Source: Thermoplasmata archaeon
GTDB lineage: Archaea > Thermoplasmatota > Thermoplasmata > GCA-020350865
NCBI GenBank assembly: GCA_020351895.1
Contig: CP070672.1
Span: forward strand, 1,384,475 to 1,415,669
DNA length: 31,195 bases
Direction of reading: 5' to 3'
In this document: positions 17,181-24,464 of the stretch, in pieces
Layout: each line of letters opens with the position of its first letter
How positions within the stretch are numbered: the stretch's first letter is position 1
The notes under the pieces: model-generated
Seen by the model: only the letters and a program-made list of their open reading frames with translations
What the model was told of the DNA's origin: nothing
Databases searched by the model: none
Translations under genes and position numbers: made by a program

Positions 17181-18257
17181 CTATAATATACAATTACATT
17201 TCAATTTCAGATAATTCCTCCCCAGCTTTTCCCAAATCTCCAATGTCTCTTTACATAACCCGATATCCTTGTAATTGTATTCTTTCCTCAGATACTTAAT
17301 TAACGTTCTGTAAATCTCAAGTCGCTTATCATAAGAAACCTTTAATCCCCAATTGCTTCTTTCCTCTAAATATTTTATCCAGCTTCTGTCTTTTGAGTTA
17401 TTTATCGTACTCTGAAGCCCTCTAAGTGAACCTACGGTAATTCTTTCAGGTTCAAGATTCGAGAATATGAAATCTACCAATTCTAGATACTCCTCTTTCC
17501 AATCTTCAACAGGCACTATAGGATCTATTCTTAATCTAACCTCATATCCCTCATCGTATAATTTCTTGGCAGCCTCAATTCTCTTCTCCGGACTTGGCGC
17601 CTTTTTTTCCCACTTTTCTGACACATCGAATGAGTTAACACTGAAACTGACTATTACATGATTTTGAGAGTTCGTTTTTATTATTTTCCTAACATTGGAA
17701 GATTTGGTTAAGATGAGTAGTTTATGGGTATTTTGAGTTTTAAAAATCGGAATAATATCCTTGCATAGCGAAAAGCCATTGCCATCGTTTACCAAGGAAT
17801 CGCTTAATTCCCCAGAGTTGAGCAGGGTTGGCTTTGTAACCTGGATTAAATATTCACGAAGATGTTGTTTGATCTTATCTGGATACTTCACATACGGACC
17901 CTTTCCCATTGGCCTGAACCTGAGGGTTCCATTCAAATAACACCATGAACAGTCAAAATTACACCCGTTTGCCCATTTAAATTCAATAAAATGAGGGCAC
18001 CAAACATCGTTTTTATTGACCGGTTTAGCTGTTTTATCGAATATTGTAATTATAGAACCATCGCGAATAGGTCTTGGACTACACCTTTCCTCCTTCAACT
18101 TTATAGATGGTTTTACAGCCATCCTTTCATGCTCCACTATCCCATGGCCTTCCTCTAGAATGTCCAGACCATTCCTAAAGGAAGTATCAATATCCCTGTC
18201 TTCTGAAGTTTGTAAACTAATGAGATTATTTAAATTTTGTTGATAGATTTTGCTCAT
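17181..18257 (-). CDS. Radical SAM protein, SPL-like, with three-Cys motif
   Basis: This is a 358-residue predicted radical SAM enzyme. The 4Fe-4S/SAM motif is GCNFDCSWCYL, with C99, C103 and C106 (CxxxCxxC). WCPHFIEFKWANG before it and NSGELSDSL, LTKSSN, VSFSVNS and RLRIDPIVPVEDW after it follow the TIM-barrel order of spore photoproduct lyase-like proteins and their archaeal/phage relatives. C59, C87 and the C-terminal CKETLEIW...CNC (C335, C354, C356) could bind a second cluster or act as a hydrogen donor. SPL repairs thymine dimers in DNA. Here the substrate is unknown, but pairing with a methyltransferase-like TcmP and an HNH nuclease points to nucleic acid. It is first in the operon and divergent from nothing close. 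Confidence 0.8.
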   Translation of the reverse strand: MSKIYQQNLNNLISLQTSEDRDIDTSFRNGLDILEEGHGIVEHERMAVKPSIKLKEERCSPRPIRDGSIITIFDKTAKPVNKNDVWCPHFIEFKWANGCNFDCSWCYLNGTLRFRPMGKGPYVKYPDKIKQHLREYLIQVTKPTLLNSGELSDSLVNDGNGFSLCKDIIPIFKTQNTHKLLILTKSSNVRKIIKTNSQNHVIVSFSVNSFDVSEKWEKKAPSPEKRIEAAKKLYDEGYEVRLRIDPIVPVEDWKEEYLELVDFIFSNLEPERITVGSLRGLQSTINNSKDRSWIKYLEERSNWGLKVSYDKRLEIYRTLIKYLRKEYNYKDIGLCKETLEIWEKLGRNYLKLKCNCIL

Positions 18258-18334
18258 GTTCTCGGTGTACTATTTAATCACAATGGTATTAAAACCACCT
18301 ATTAGAGTGGAGTGAAAGTAAAAGTATGGAGCCT

Positions 18335-19240
18335 CTAAAACCTGCCCACATCGCTCAGCAGAGCCGCCCAAGAACCTTTCTTCTGCGCGGTCAGGGAAGC
18401 GATATAGGTGCCGATTCCAGCTGCTTTTCGAATATCCTTTGAAGCCAGATATTCTCCCAAAAAACCCCCTATATATGAATCTCCACAGCCTGTGGGATCC
18501 ATTGCATCCACTTCCCTGGCATTTATGCTGTGCATTTCTTTACCCTCGTAAACCAAAGAGCCCTTTTTGCCTAGGGTGATGAGTACGACATCCACACCCT
18601 CATCAAAGAATTTCGAGGCCATATCTTCAGGACCCTTCTCATTTGTCATGGCTCTTGCCTCTGCCTCGTTTACAAAAACAATGTCAATGTCCTTCCAGTT
18701 CATGAGGTCAGATAGATCCGTTTTCTTATAGTCATCTATAAAATATTCCGAGAAATTGATGGATAATATTCTTTTTCCGTGTTTTACACTTTTTATAAGC
18801 TCTGCCTGATCTTGTGGATTGGCAGGGCATATGTGTACGCATTCAGTTTTCGGCATGTTATCTATCTTCAATTGGGTCAGGAGCCTATCATTACATTCTA
18901 GACTTTTTAAATCCCCATTTTCATTGTATCTGAATTTGACATTCAAGGAATTCTCCTTATCCGAGAATTCGGGGTTTGAAATATACACACCCAAATTCTC
19001 GAGAACTTCAAGCCATTCCTTGGGGAAGTCCCTCCCGACCCTGGAATGAATCGAGGTGTAAATACCGAACTGCACTGAAGCAGTGGCAATTGCTGCTACG
19101 CATCCACCAGGAGAGCGCTTAATTTCGAAGCTTGGATGAATAATTGTGTCTATTGCTAGATGTCCAATGACACCAAGAGAATGGGATTCCCCAGAATGTA
19201 TTGTCAATCTTGTTAATGGATTGTAAGACAGGCGTTGCAT
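18335..19240 (-). CDS. PfkB-family carbohydrate/nucleoside kinase
   Basis: This is a 301-residue ribokinase-like kinase that phosphorylates a sugar or nucleoside with ATP. Visible features are the N-terminal strand LGVIGHLAIDTI, the substrate-contact PGGCVAAIATASVQFG, VNEAEARAMT, VVLITLGKKGSLVYEG and the PfkB signature DAMDPTGCGDSYIGGFLG. The signature holds the catalytic Asp and anion hole, with GCGD in place of the common GAGD. The substrate is not readable. The ATG at 19240 is preferred to the TTG at 19249 because CTTATTAAAC on this strand (about 19266-19275) lies the right distance upstream. The divergent gene encodes a sugar-isomerase-like TIM barrel, which suggests sugar metabolism. Confidence 0.88.
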   Translation of the reverse strand: MQRLSYNPLTRLTIHSGESHSLGVIGHLAIDTIIHPSFEIKRSPGGCVAAIATASVQFGIYTSIHSRVGRDFPKEWLEVLENLGVYISNPEFSDKENSLNVKFRYNENGDLKSLECNDRLLTQLKIDNMPKTECVHICPANPQDQAELIKSVKHGKRILSINFSEYFIDDYKKTDLSDLMNWKDIDIVFVNEAEARAMTNEKGPEDMASKFFDEGVDVVLITLGKKGSLVYEGKEMHSINAREVDAMDPTGCGDSYIGGFLGEYLASKDIRKAAGIGTYIASLTAQKKGSWAALLSDVGRF

Positions 19241-19334
19241 ATTATCCAAATACCAATGTTCTAGGGTTTAATAAGGATTACGTCATGCACTCGAAACATT
19301 TTTCTAAATCCAATACCTTGCCGAAATACCTCGA

Positions 19335-20156
19335 ATGCGTTTACAGGAACGTCATATAATGAGATTGGGAGTTAAAGCAAGATGGAACGATGCCAAGACC
19401 ATGGCCGAATTGGGCGCCGATTTGATGGAAATTCATATTCATGAAGTAGATCTGAACCAGTATTATAAGGAGATGGTGGAAACTTTTTCAAATATCTCAA
19501 AAGAAAGAGACATAGAACTTGTGGTGCACAATCAAGAATATTGGGTCGACGGTAAGAATTATCATCTTGTGGATTTGACCTCCCAAAATGATTATCTCAG
19601 AAAAAGCGCAGTAAAGATAGTGAAAAAAACCCTTGATTTTGCTCGCCAGGTAAACGCGATTTACGTGATTGTTCATCCTGGTGGAATAACATCTAGGAGA
19701 ATAGAGAGGAAAGATGCTTTATCAAGATTAGAAAAATCCCTAAAAGAGATCGGAGATAGCCGTATAATTTTGGAGAACATGCCCTGGTTCTACATAATGC
19801 GTCAAGGAGAGATATGGAGGAGCAATATATGCATTGAAGCCGAAGACCTCTTCTTTTTTTCGGATATGGTGGGTGGTGTCACCCTGGATATTTGCCATGC
19901 ATATCTTTCCACAAGAGAAGGGAACCAGGAGCAAATTCACAAAATGACTAAAAGTCTGAAGGATATGATAAAACATGTTCATGTTTCAGATGCGAAACCG
20001 CCCCATCATGAGGGATTGCAAATAGGATCCGGGTTTGTGGATTTTACTATTTTAAATGATTTTAATGTTGGAATAATACCTGAGATAATAGATGGCCATA
20101 AAAATAATGGGGAGGGTTTTAGGATCGCAATTGAGAGATTGCGAAAATTAGGATAA
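19335..20156 (+). CDS. Xylose isomerase-like TIM-barrel protein
   Basis: This is a 273-residue protein of the AP endonuclease 2 / sugar phosphate isomerase-epimerase superfamily. Strand ends carry metal-ligand-like residues: MEIHIHEV, ELVVHNQEYW, YVIVHPGGITS, IILENMPWF, VTLDICHAYLS, KHVHVSDAKPPHHEG, and a final PEIIDGH. These match the Glu/His/Asp set that binds divalent metal in the fold. Whether it isomerises a sugar or cuts abasic DNA cannot be settled, although its divergent PfkB kinase neighbour favours a sugar. An internal ATG at 19359 (MRLGVKARW) fits the fold's usual first strand equally well. It ends against the A/T run terminating the ribosomal operon from the other side. Confidence 0.8.
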   Translation: MRLQERHIMRLGVKARWNDAKTMAELGADLMEIHIHEVDLNQYYKEMVETFSNISKERDIELVVHNQEYWVDGKNYHLVDLTSQNDYLRKSAVKIVKKTLDFARQVNAIYVIVHPGGITSRRIERKDALSRLEKSLKEIGDSRIILENMPWFYIMRQGEIWRSNICIEAEDLFFFSDMVGGVTLDICHAYLSTREGNQEQIHKMTKSLKDMIKHVHVSDAKPPHHEGLQIGSGFVDFTILNDFNVGIIPEIIDGHKNNGEGFRIAIERLRKLG

Positions 20157-20160
20157 AAAA
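20154..20160 (-). terminator. U-run terminator of the rpl1-rplP0-rpl12 operon
   Basis: Read on the minus strand, the 128-base region after rpl12 ends in CTATTTTTTATCC, giving six consecutive U. This fits U-run-dependent archaeal termination. It overlaps the stop region of the convergent TIM-barrel gene. No hairpin and no gene were seen in the 128 bases. Confidence 0.45.
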
Positions 20161-20284
20161 TAGGATATGAATTGGCTCTGAACTCTGCTTTGACTGACTG
20201 AACTGCATGATCTCTTGGTTTCTGAGTTTAGACGTGTGAGCTTTAAATCGAGCCCTATTCTCAATAGATTTCTTTGTGATCTCT

Positions 20285-20605
20285 TCAACCGAATAGCGCG
20301 CCCAGTCCTGCTGCTGCGTCTTCCTCAGAAACATCCTTTTCTTTCTTTTCCTCTTTCTTTTCGCCTTTCTTCTCCTCTTTTGCTGGGGGTTCTCCTGAAG
20401 CTGGTGGTGGTGCGGCAACTTGCGCAATTGCAGCAGGTGTGGCCATGGCCTCTTCTATGTTCACCCCTTCCAATGAGGCTGTCAAGGCCTTTACCCTTGC
20501 ATCATCTGGCTTTACACCAGCTGCTTTTAGCACCTTGTTTATTCCGTCTTCAGTTATTTCCTTCCCAGCTGCGTGGAGCAACATGGCGCTGTATATATAT
20601 TCCAT
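20285..20605 (-). CDS. rpl12: Ribosomal stalk protein P1 (archaeal L12)
   Basis: This is the acidic stalk protein that binds as dimers to P0 and recruits translation GTPases. The 106-residue protein begins [17 protein letters not shown], the typical archaeal P1 dimerisation domain. It continues with an Ala/Pro hinge and a Lys/Glu-rich linker and ends [10 protein letters not shown], the conserved hydrophobic tail that touches EF-1A and EF-2. An in-frame ATG at 20620 is rejected as start because GGAGG lies eight bases before the ATG at 20605 and because the conserved N terminus starts there. It is last in rpl1-rplP0-rpl12. Confidence 0.95.
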   Translation of the reverse strand: MEYIYSAMLLHAAGKEITEDGINKVLKAAGVKPDDARVKALTASLEGVNIEEAMATPAAIAQVAAPPPASGEPPAKEEKKGEKKEEKKEKDVSEEDAAAGLGALFG

Positions 20606-20638
20606 ATTTTTCGCCTCCATTATTCTGATTCTAATTCA

Positions 20639-21727
20639 TTATTCACCAGAAGAGGGCTCTTCTTTCTTTTCTTCTGTCTTTTCTTTCCCTTCTTTCTGCT
20701 CTTCTTCTTTTTTCGTATCCTCTGGTGATGCAACCTTTTCATCCTCTACTTTTTTCTCCTCTCCTCCTTCTGTTACTCCCTCGTCTTTTTTCTCCTCCTC
20801 TTTTTTATCATCTTTCTTTTCTTTTACCTCGTCCTTATCCTCCTTTTTTTCTTCAGATTGCCTCTCCCCTTCACTCTTTAAATCCGGTAAGCGAGATGCC
20901 AGGGAAAGTGCCTGGCTATGAGCTTTGGTAAGCAGAAGTGCAATTGATTCTGAACTTGGTATCTCGGCGTTGAAGGCCAAATTAAATGCATTCTGATGTG
21001 CATTTCGTAGTAGGGTCTGAATATTCTCTTTTGTTGGGTAACTCACAAACATCGACAAATTGAAGGCCTGCGATGATGCTGTTTTTATATTCTCAATATA
21101 ACCCTCAACATCAACATCCAGTACATCCCTGGTAAATACGGTGCCGTTTTCGAAGCCCGCCATGAGACTCAGACCAACGGTCAAAGGATAAATCTCCAAT
21201 CTGGCAAGGAGCTTTGCCACATCCCTTGGGATGCGCTGTCCCTTTTTCACCATGGTTTTATCCTTCTTTATGACCACCTTTCCCCTCTCGATGGCTGCAG
21301 GGAAGCCAGCTTTTTGCAGCTCTCCTACTATGGGCCCTGGTTTGAATGGAGTGTCACCCTCTTGAATCTCTATATCATCTGGTGCCATCTCTCCTCCCCT
21401 TGCAGGAGCCTTAATCTTAGTGGCCTCCATGACCCGAAACAGCCTGAAGCAGTTGATATCAGCCACGATTATCCCCCGCTGACCATCAAGCGATGCAGAG
21501 AGTTTTCTGAGATTCTTCTTCTCCTTTGAAGCCTTTTCAAAAGCCAATTTAAGCAGCGTATTTCTAGTCACTATGAACTTGCTACCTAATGGAAGGCTCT
21601 TTCTTATCTGCTGAAGTTGGGATGCGGGTATACCTTCGATATCGACGATGCCTATCACTGGGTTTTTAAGGAGCACATCGGTGAGATCTTCGACCCTGTT
21701 CATCTTCCATTTTGCTACGTGTGCCAT
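20639..21727 (-). CDS. rplP0: Ribosomal protein P0 (L10) with an unusual charged tail
   Basis: This is the stalk base protein, which binds 23S rRNA and carries P1 dimers. The N-terminal L10 domain (AHVAKWKMNRVEDL...GSKFIVTRNTLLKLAF) and the archaeal/eukaryotic insert (MEATKIKAPARGGEMAPDD...PGPIVGELQKAGFPAAI) are clear. C-terminal spine helices with repeated NAHQNAFNLAFNAEIPS-type segments bind P1. The last 80 residues are almost only K, E, D, G and S and end EEPSSGE, without the GLGxLFG-type tail usual in archaeal P0. The 362-residue length is somewhat long. The ATG at 21727 with GAGG upstream is preferred to the TTG at 21733. The gene begins 9 bases after the rpl1 stop. Confidence 0.95.
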   Translation of the reverse strand: MAHVAKWKMNRVEDLTDVLLKNPVIGIVDIEGIPASQLQQIRKSLPLGSKFIVTRNTLLKLAFEKASKEKKNLRKLSASLDGQRGIIVADINCFRLFRVMEATKIKAPARGGEMAPDDIEIQEGDTPFKPGPIVGELQKAGFPAAIERGKVVIKKDKTMVKKGQRIPRDVAKLLARLEIYPLTVGLSLMAGFENGTVFTRDVLDVDVEGYIENIKTASSQAFNLSMFVSYPTKENIQTLLRNAHQNAFNLAFNAEIPSSESIALLLTKAHSQALSLASRLPDLKSEGERQSEEKKEDKDEVKEKKDDKKEEEKKDEGVTEGGEEKKVEDEKVASPEDTKKEEEQKEGKEKTEEKKEEPSSGE

Positions 21728-21736
21728 TTTCAACCC

Positions 21737-22408
21737 TCACATCAGTCTTACAGATTTCCCCATGGTGGTCTTTACATACACCGAGGCTATGTTCATTCTT
21801 CCTCTCTCCAGCTTAGCAATGAGCCTTTTCATTATAACATCTATATTCTCGGCCAAATCTTCGATTGCCATTTCCTTTGTTCCTACCGAGGTATGGAATG
21901 TTCTCCTGTCCTTTGAGCGAAGCCTCACCGTTTTTCTGAGATTGTTTATCAGGGGCACGGGATCGGCACTTGGCGGGATAGGCTTTGGCATTTTACCCCT
22001 TGGCCCCAAAACAACACCCAACTTCTTACCTATAACAGGCATCAGTGGTGCCTCAGCAATAAAGAAAACATGCTCATTGGCCAGCTTCTTCGCTCTTTTT
22101 TTATCGTCTGCTAAATCGTCCAGTTCTTCGGGAAGAATCACCAAATCGGCGGCACCTTTAGCCTTGACAGCCAGTTCCCCGCTTCCAAAAATGGCTATCT
22201 TTTGGGCCTTACCCCTTCCTTTTGGTAAAAGAACTTCGTCATCTACCCTATTTTTTGGAATGGATAAATCGATGTCCTTGAGGTTCACGGCCAAGTCCAC
22301 GCTTTCTTTGAAGTTTCTGTCCTTGGAGGCCTCAAGGGCTTCTTTTACGATCCTTATGGTTTTTTTCTCAGCCAATAACATTCCCCCTGTAGTATTACGA
22401 GAATCCAT
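21737..22408 (-). CDS. rpl1: Ribosomal protein L1
   Basis: L1 binds 23S rRNA at the mobile L1 stalk and in archaea also represses its own operon by binding its mRNA. The 223-residue protein has NFKESVDLAVNLKDIDL, the VLLPKGRGK stretch, FIAEAPLMPVIGKKLGVVLGPRGKMPKPIPP and the final FHTSVGTKEM...VYVKTTMGKSVRL. I choose the ATG at 22408 because GGAG lies eight bases upstream. The ATG at 22381 has AGGGGG only two bases before it, too close. If 22381 were used, nine residues would be lost. The start lies in a perfect hairpin (22399-22417). rpl11, often the first gene of this operon, is not directly upstream. Confidence 0.93.
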   Translation of the reverse strand: MDSRNTTGGMLLAEKKTIRIVKEALEASKDRNFKESVDLAVNLKDIDLSIPKNRVDDEVLLPKGRGKAQKIAIFGSGELAVKAKGAADLVILPEELDDLADDKKRAKKLANEHVFFIAEAPLMPVIGKKLGVVLGPRGKMPKPIPPSADPVPLINNLRKTVRLRSKDRRTFHTSVGTKEMAIEDLAENIDVIMKRLIAKLERGRMNIASVYVKTTMGKSVRLM

Positions 22409-22417
22409 GGGATTCTC
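22399..22417 (-). promoter_or_regulatory. Perfect hairpin enclosing the rpl1 start codon
   Basis: On the mRNA strand GAGAATCC-CAT-GGATTCTC forms an 8-bp perfect stem with a 3-base loop. The ATG begins in the loop and its G is the first base of the 3' stem arm. The last G of the GGAG ribosome-binding site (22420-22417) is the first stem base. Folding would hide both from the ribosome. Confidence 0.6.
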
Positions 22418-22468
22418 TCCTACAATCGAGGTTTTGCTCTATGTGGGTTTACCCTAATATTTCCCCTT

Positions 22469-22478
22469 CTTTATAAGG
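22469..22478 (-). promoter_or_regulatory. TATA box of the rpl1-rplP0-rpl12 operon
   Basis: CCTTATAAAG on the minus strand predicts transcription from about 22447 and a leader of about 39 bases that contains the GGAG site and the 5' arm of the start-codon hairpin. Confidence 0.55.
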
Positions 22479-22592
22479 CTTTGCATGGATGGTATTGTTG
22501 TATTTTCGGTTGAAATAGCTCAATCCTCTTTTTTTGTTGCATCACGGTTGATAAAAGAACTATTAAAATATTCAATCTCAATTAATTAAACG

Positions 22593-22808
22593 TTATTTTA
22601 AAGTGCCAAACTTCTCTTTAAGGCTAATAATAGAAATAACAATTGTTATAATTCCAATAATTGTAAATGGAAATAAATACCAGAAAATACTATTATTCGT
22701 TAAGAACAGTAATACAATAGAAAATACCCCAATGATAACGAATAATAGGCCTATGTATAATGCTCTTCGATAATTATCTTTGACTTCTTTTAAAGAATAT
22801 TTGGTCAT
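22593..22808 (-). CDS. Small two-helix membrane protein, unknown
   Basis: This 71-residue protein starts at the ATG of MTKYSLKEVKDNYRRAL, a charged amphipathic N terminus. Two hydrophobic helices follow: IGLLFVIIGVFSIVLLFL and YLFPFTIIGIITIVISIISL. It ends with a short basic tail. A TTTTATTTAAT box near 22838 supports this start. TTG and ATG codons just upstream (22829, 22817) are alternatives. No family was recognised. It lies in AT-rich spacer between the ribosomal operon and the toxin-antitoxin pair. Confidence 0.5.
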   Translation of the reverse strand: MTKYSLKEVKDNYRRALYIGLLFVIIGVFSIVLLFLTNNSIFWYLFPFTIIGIITIVISIISLKEKFGTLK

Positions 22809-22840
22809 CAATATCATTATGAGATTCAAATTAAATAAAA

Positions 22841-22975
22841 CTAATGATTTTTTTCTTTTAAAGCCATTTTAATATAAGTCAACCAAGAATTATCCTCATC
22901 CAGAACTTTTGATAATCTAACCACTTGGCTAGGTTTTATTCCATTTAGGTTCTTATAAGGTCTAAGATAACTTAT
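22841..22975 (-). pseudogene. Coding-like remnant in frame after the PIN gene stop
   Basis: Directly after the TAG of the PIN gene the same frame stays open for 44 codons and then meets another TAG. The peptide (ISYLRPYKNLNGIKPSQVVR..., then LSKVLDEDNSWLTYIKMALK) looks protein-like, not random. No ATG lies near its beginning and no ribosome-binding site is visible. It may be a decayed gene end, or a former C-terminal extension of the PIN protein. Chance is not excluded in a stretch this short. Confidence 0.25.
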
Positions 22976-23377
22976 CTAGCTCCAAACGGTCTCGACAGCC
23001 TGGTTTTTCTTTATATCACCGTCATTGGTGATGACAATGGCGTTATTACTCAAGGCTATTGAGCAAATCATTCTATCATTAAGTTCTCGAATATCCAACT
23101 CTAGAAATTCCTCCCAGGCCTCTGTACCCATGCCAACATAATCAATATATCGAGAGGCACTCAATGATATCAAAACCTCCATTATAAAACTCTTTGGATT
23201 AGAGGTTTTCAATTTTCCTTTCAAGCAGATATATATGAACTCAGCCAAAACTATCTCGGGAATGAGCAATTTACATTTGTTTTGCTCCGCTGACTTGAAT
23301 ACTTCATCTGCCGATTTAGGAACACTATCTTCTAAGTAACTCACTAAAGCCATGGTATCGATTATATAATTTTTCAT
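22976..23377 (-). CDS. vapC: PIN-domain ribonuclease, VapC-like toxin
   Basis: This is a 133-residue PIN-fold protein, probably a Mg-dependent RNase toxin. Acidic residues are in the expected places: YIIDTMAL (first Asp), IVLAEFIYI (Glu), ELNDRMICSIAL (Asp) and ITNDGDI (final Asp). The ATG at 23377 overlaps the antitoxin stop by four bases (ATGA), the usual coupling of VapBC operons, so it is preferred to the ATG at 23386. An in-frame coding-like stretch continues after its stop. Confidence 0.85.
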   Translation of the reverse strand: MKNYIIDTMALVSYLEDSVPKSADEVFKSAEQNKCKLLIPEIVLAEFIYICLKGKLKTSNPKSFIMEVLISLSASRYIDYVGMGTEAWEEFLELDIRELNDRMICSIALSNNAIVITNDGDIKKNQAVETVWS

Positions 23378-23604
23378 AAGACCCATTCCTTTCTTAGAGT
23401 TTTTAGCTCTTTCTCGAACTCTTTGGAATCAATTTTTCCTGCCAGCATTCCCCTAAGGGGTGTTTTCTTATGCTTTATTAAAATTCCATCATCTGTGGGT
23501 AGTATTAGAACTTCCTCTCCTTCTAGTAAGTGATAACCCTCCCGGTATTTCTTTGGTAAAGTTATTTGCCCTTTTGAGCTGACAGTTGCAGAGTAGGTTT
23601 TCAT
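23374..23604 (-). CDS. vapB: AbrB/SpoVT-like antitoxin (VapB)
   Basis: This is a 76-residue antitoxin. Residues 1-45 are an AbrB swapped-hairpin DNA-binding domain (YSATVSSKGQITLPKKYR, then LEGEEVLILPTDDGILIK). The rest (LRGMLAGKIDSKEFEKELKT, then LRKEWVL) is the toxin-binding tail. The longer open frame upstream is rejected because it runs antisense over the COG2426 gene and lacks protein-like sequence before this ATG. ACTTAAAATCC (23635-23625) is a TATA-like box centred 26 bases upstream. Phased half-sites at 23635-23659 probably serve autoregulation. Confidence 0.85.
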   Translation of the reverse strand: MKTYSATVSSKGQITLPKKYREGYHLLEGEEVLILPTDDGILIKHKKTPLRGMLAGKIDSKEFEKELKTLRKEWVL

Positions 23605-23633
23605 ATGAACACCATATAATATATTGGATTTTA

Positions 23634-23660
23634 AGTAAATAAACTTTACTATTGGTAAAG
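23634..23660. promoter_or_regulatory. Phased half-sites at the vapBC promoter
   Basis: GTAAA (23635-23639), TTTAC (23645-23649) and GTAAA (23655-23659) start exactly 10 bases apart. They form two overlapping inverted repeats, AGTAAA-N5-TTTACT and CTTTAC-N5-GTAAAG. They abut the predicted TATA box of the antitoxin gene, so they are a likely VapB operator. Confidence 0.5.
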
Positions 23661-23806
23661 AATTTTTCAACTTATATTTTTCCTTTTTATCTCTTTTACC
23701 TAAACCTAAATGATTGTAAAAATCGAGCAAATATAAATAATATCCATATTTAATCAATTTATTTGGATAAATACCCTTATCTACCACAAATTCATTTCCG
23801 AGTTTC

Positions 23807-24394
23807 ATGGCAATTGCGGAGAGCATAATAGAATTCCTAGAATGGCTCCCCTCTTGGTTCGTGATAATAATAATAGCTATGATCCCACTTGTAGAGCTTC
23901 GGGGGACCATATTGTTATGGGCTGCCCAGGGAAACGACTTCACACTTGCCGGCTTTCCATACCCAGAGGGTTGGCCCTTGATATATCTTGTATCCGTAAT
24001 CGGCAACATGATCCCAATCCCCCTCATCCTGCTTTTCTTCCCCTGGATCGAGAAAAAGCTCAGACGATGGAAAACCTTCGAACGCTTTTTCGATTGGCTC
24101 TTTTTAAGGACCAGGAAGAAGACGAGCAAATCCGTGGAAAAATACGAAGAGCTGGCTCTGGTTTTGTTTGTGGCCATACCACTGCCAATAACAGGTGCCT
24201 GGACCGGCTCCCTTGTATCCTATCTGTTCGGGCTTAATCGTATCAAATCACTGATATTCATCTTTATCGGAGTATTGATTGCAGGGGCCATCATGCTGGC
24301 CCTGGTCCTCATATCCCTTTGGGTTGCAGTGGCAATAATAGTGATTCTCACAGTGGCCTTAATTTTGCTTGGACGTATCGGATCTCGGGAATGA
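23807..24394 (+). CDS. COG2426 membrane protein (small multidrug export family)
   Basis: This is a 195-residue membrane protein. Helices at about 15-40 (SWFVIIIIAMIPLVELRGTI), 58-80 (LIYLVSVIGNMIPIPLILLF), 115-140 (ALVLFVAIPLPITGAWTGSL) and 150-190 follow the 'small multi-drug export' family, including the paired Pro-rich PLVELRG and PLPITGAW segments. The drug-export name is historical, and transport by the archaeal proteins is unproven. The central loop (KKLRRWKTFERFFDWLFLRT) is strongly basic. It is divergent from vapBC and convergent with the KaiC-like gene. Confidence 0.85.
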   Translation: MAIAESIIEFLEWLPSWFVIIIIAMIPLVELRGTILLWAAQGNDFTLAGFPYPEGWPLIYLVSVIGNMIPIPLILLFFPWIEKKLRRWKTFERFFDWLFLRTRKKTSKSVEKYEELALVLFVAIPLPITGAWTGSLVSYLFGLNRIKSLIFIFIGVLIAGAIMLALVLISLWVAVAIIVILTVALILLGRIGSRE

Positions 24395-24464
24395 TTATTA
24401 GATTGTCCTGCCCATAATTAAAATTCTAATCTGGCCCATGGGTACTATCTGCGAAGAAAACCAA

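Noticed and set aside
20160..20284. Possible small RNA or box C/D RNA after rpl12
   Set aside because: Several CTGA boxes occur but no matching C box (RTGATGA) at guide spacing. It reads as a 3' untranslated region ending in a U run.
20285..20620. Upstream ATG at 20620 as start of P1
   Set aside because: It would place the GGAGG site inside the coding region, and archaeal P1 begins with MEYIY.
23605..24177. Long minus-strand frame extending the antitoxin N terminus by about 190 residues
   Set aside because: It runs antisense across the COG2426 gene, has low-complexity sequence without any fold, and the AbrB domain, TATA box and half-sites place the start at 23604.
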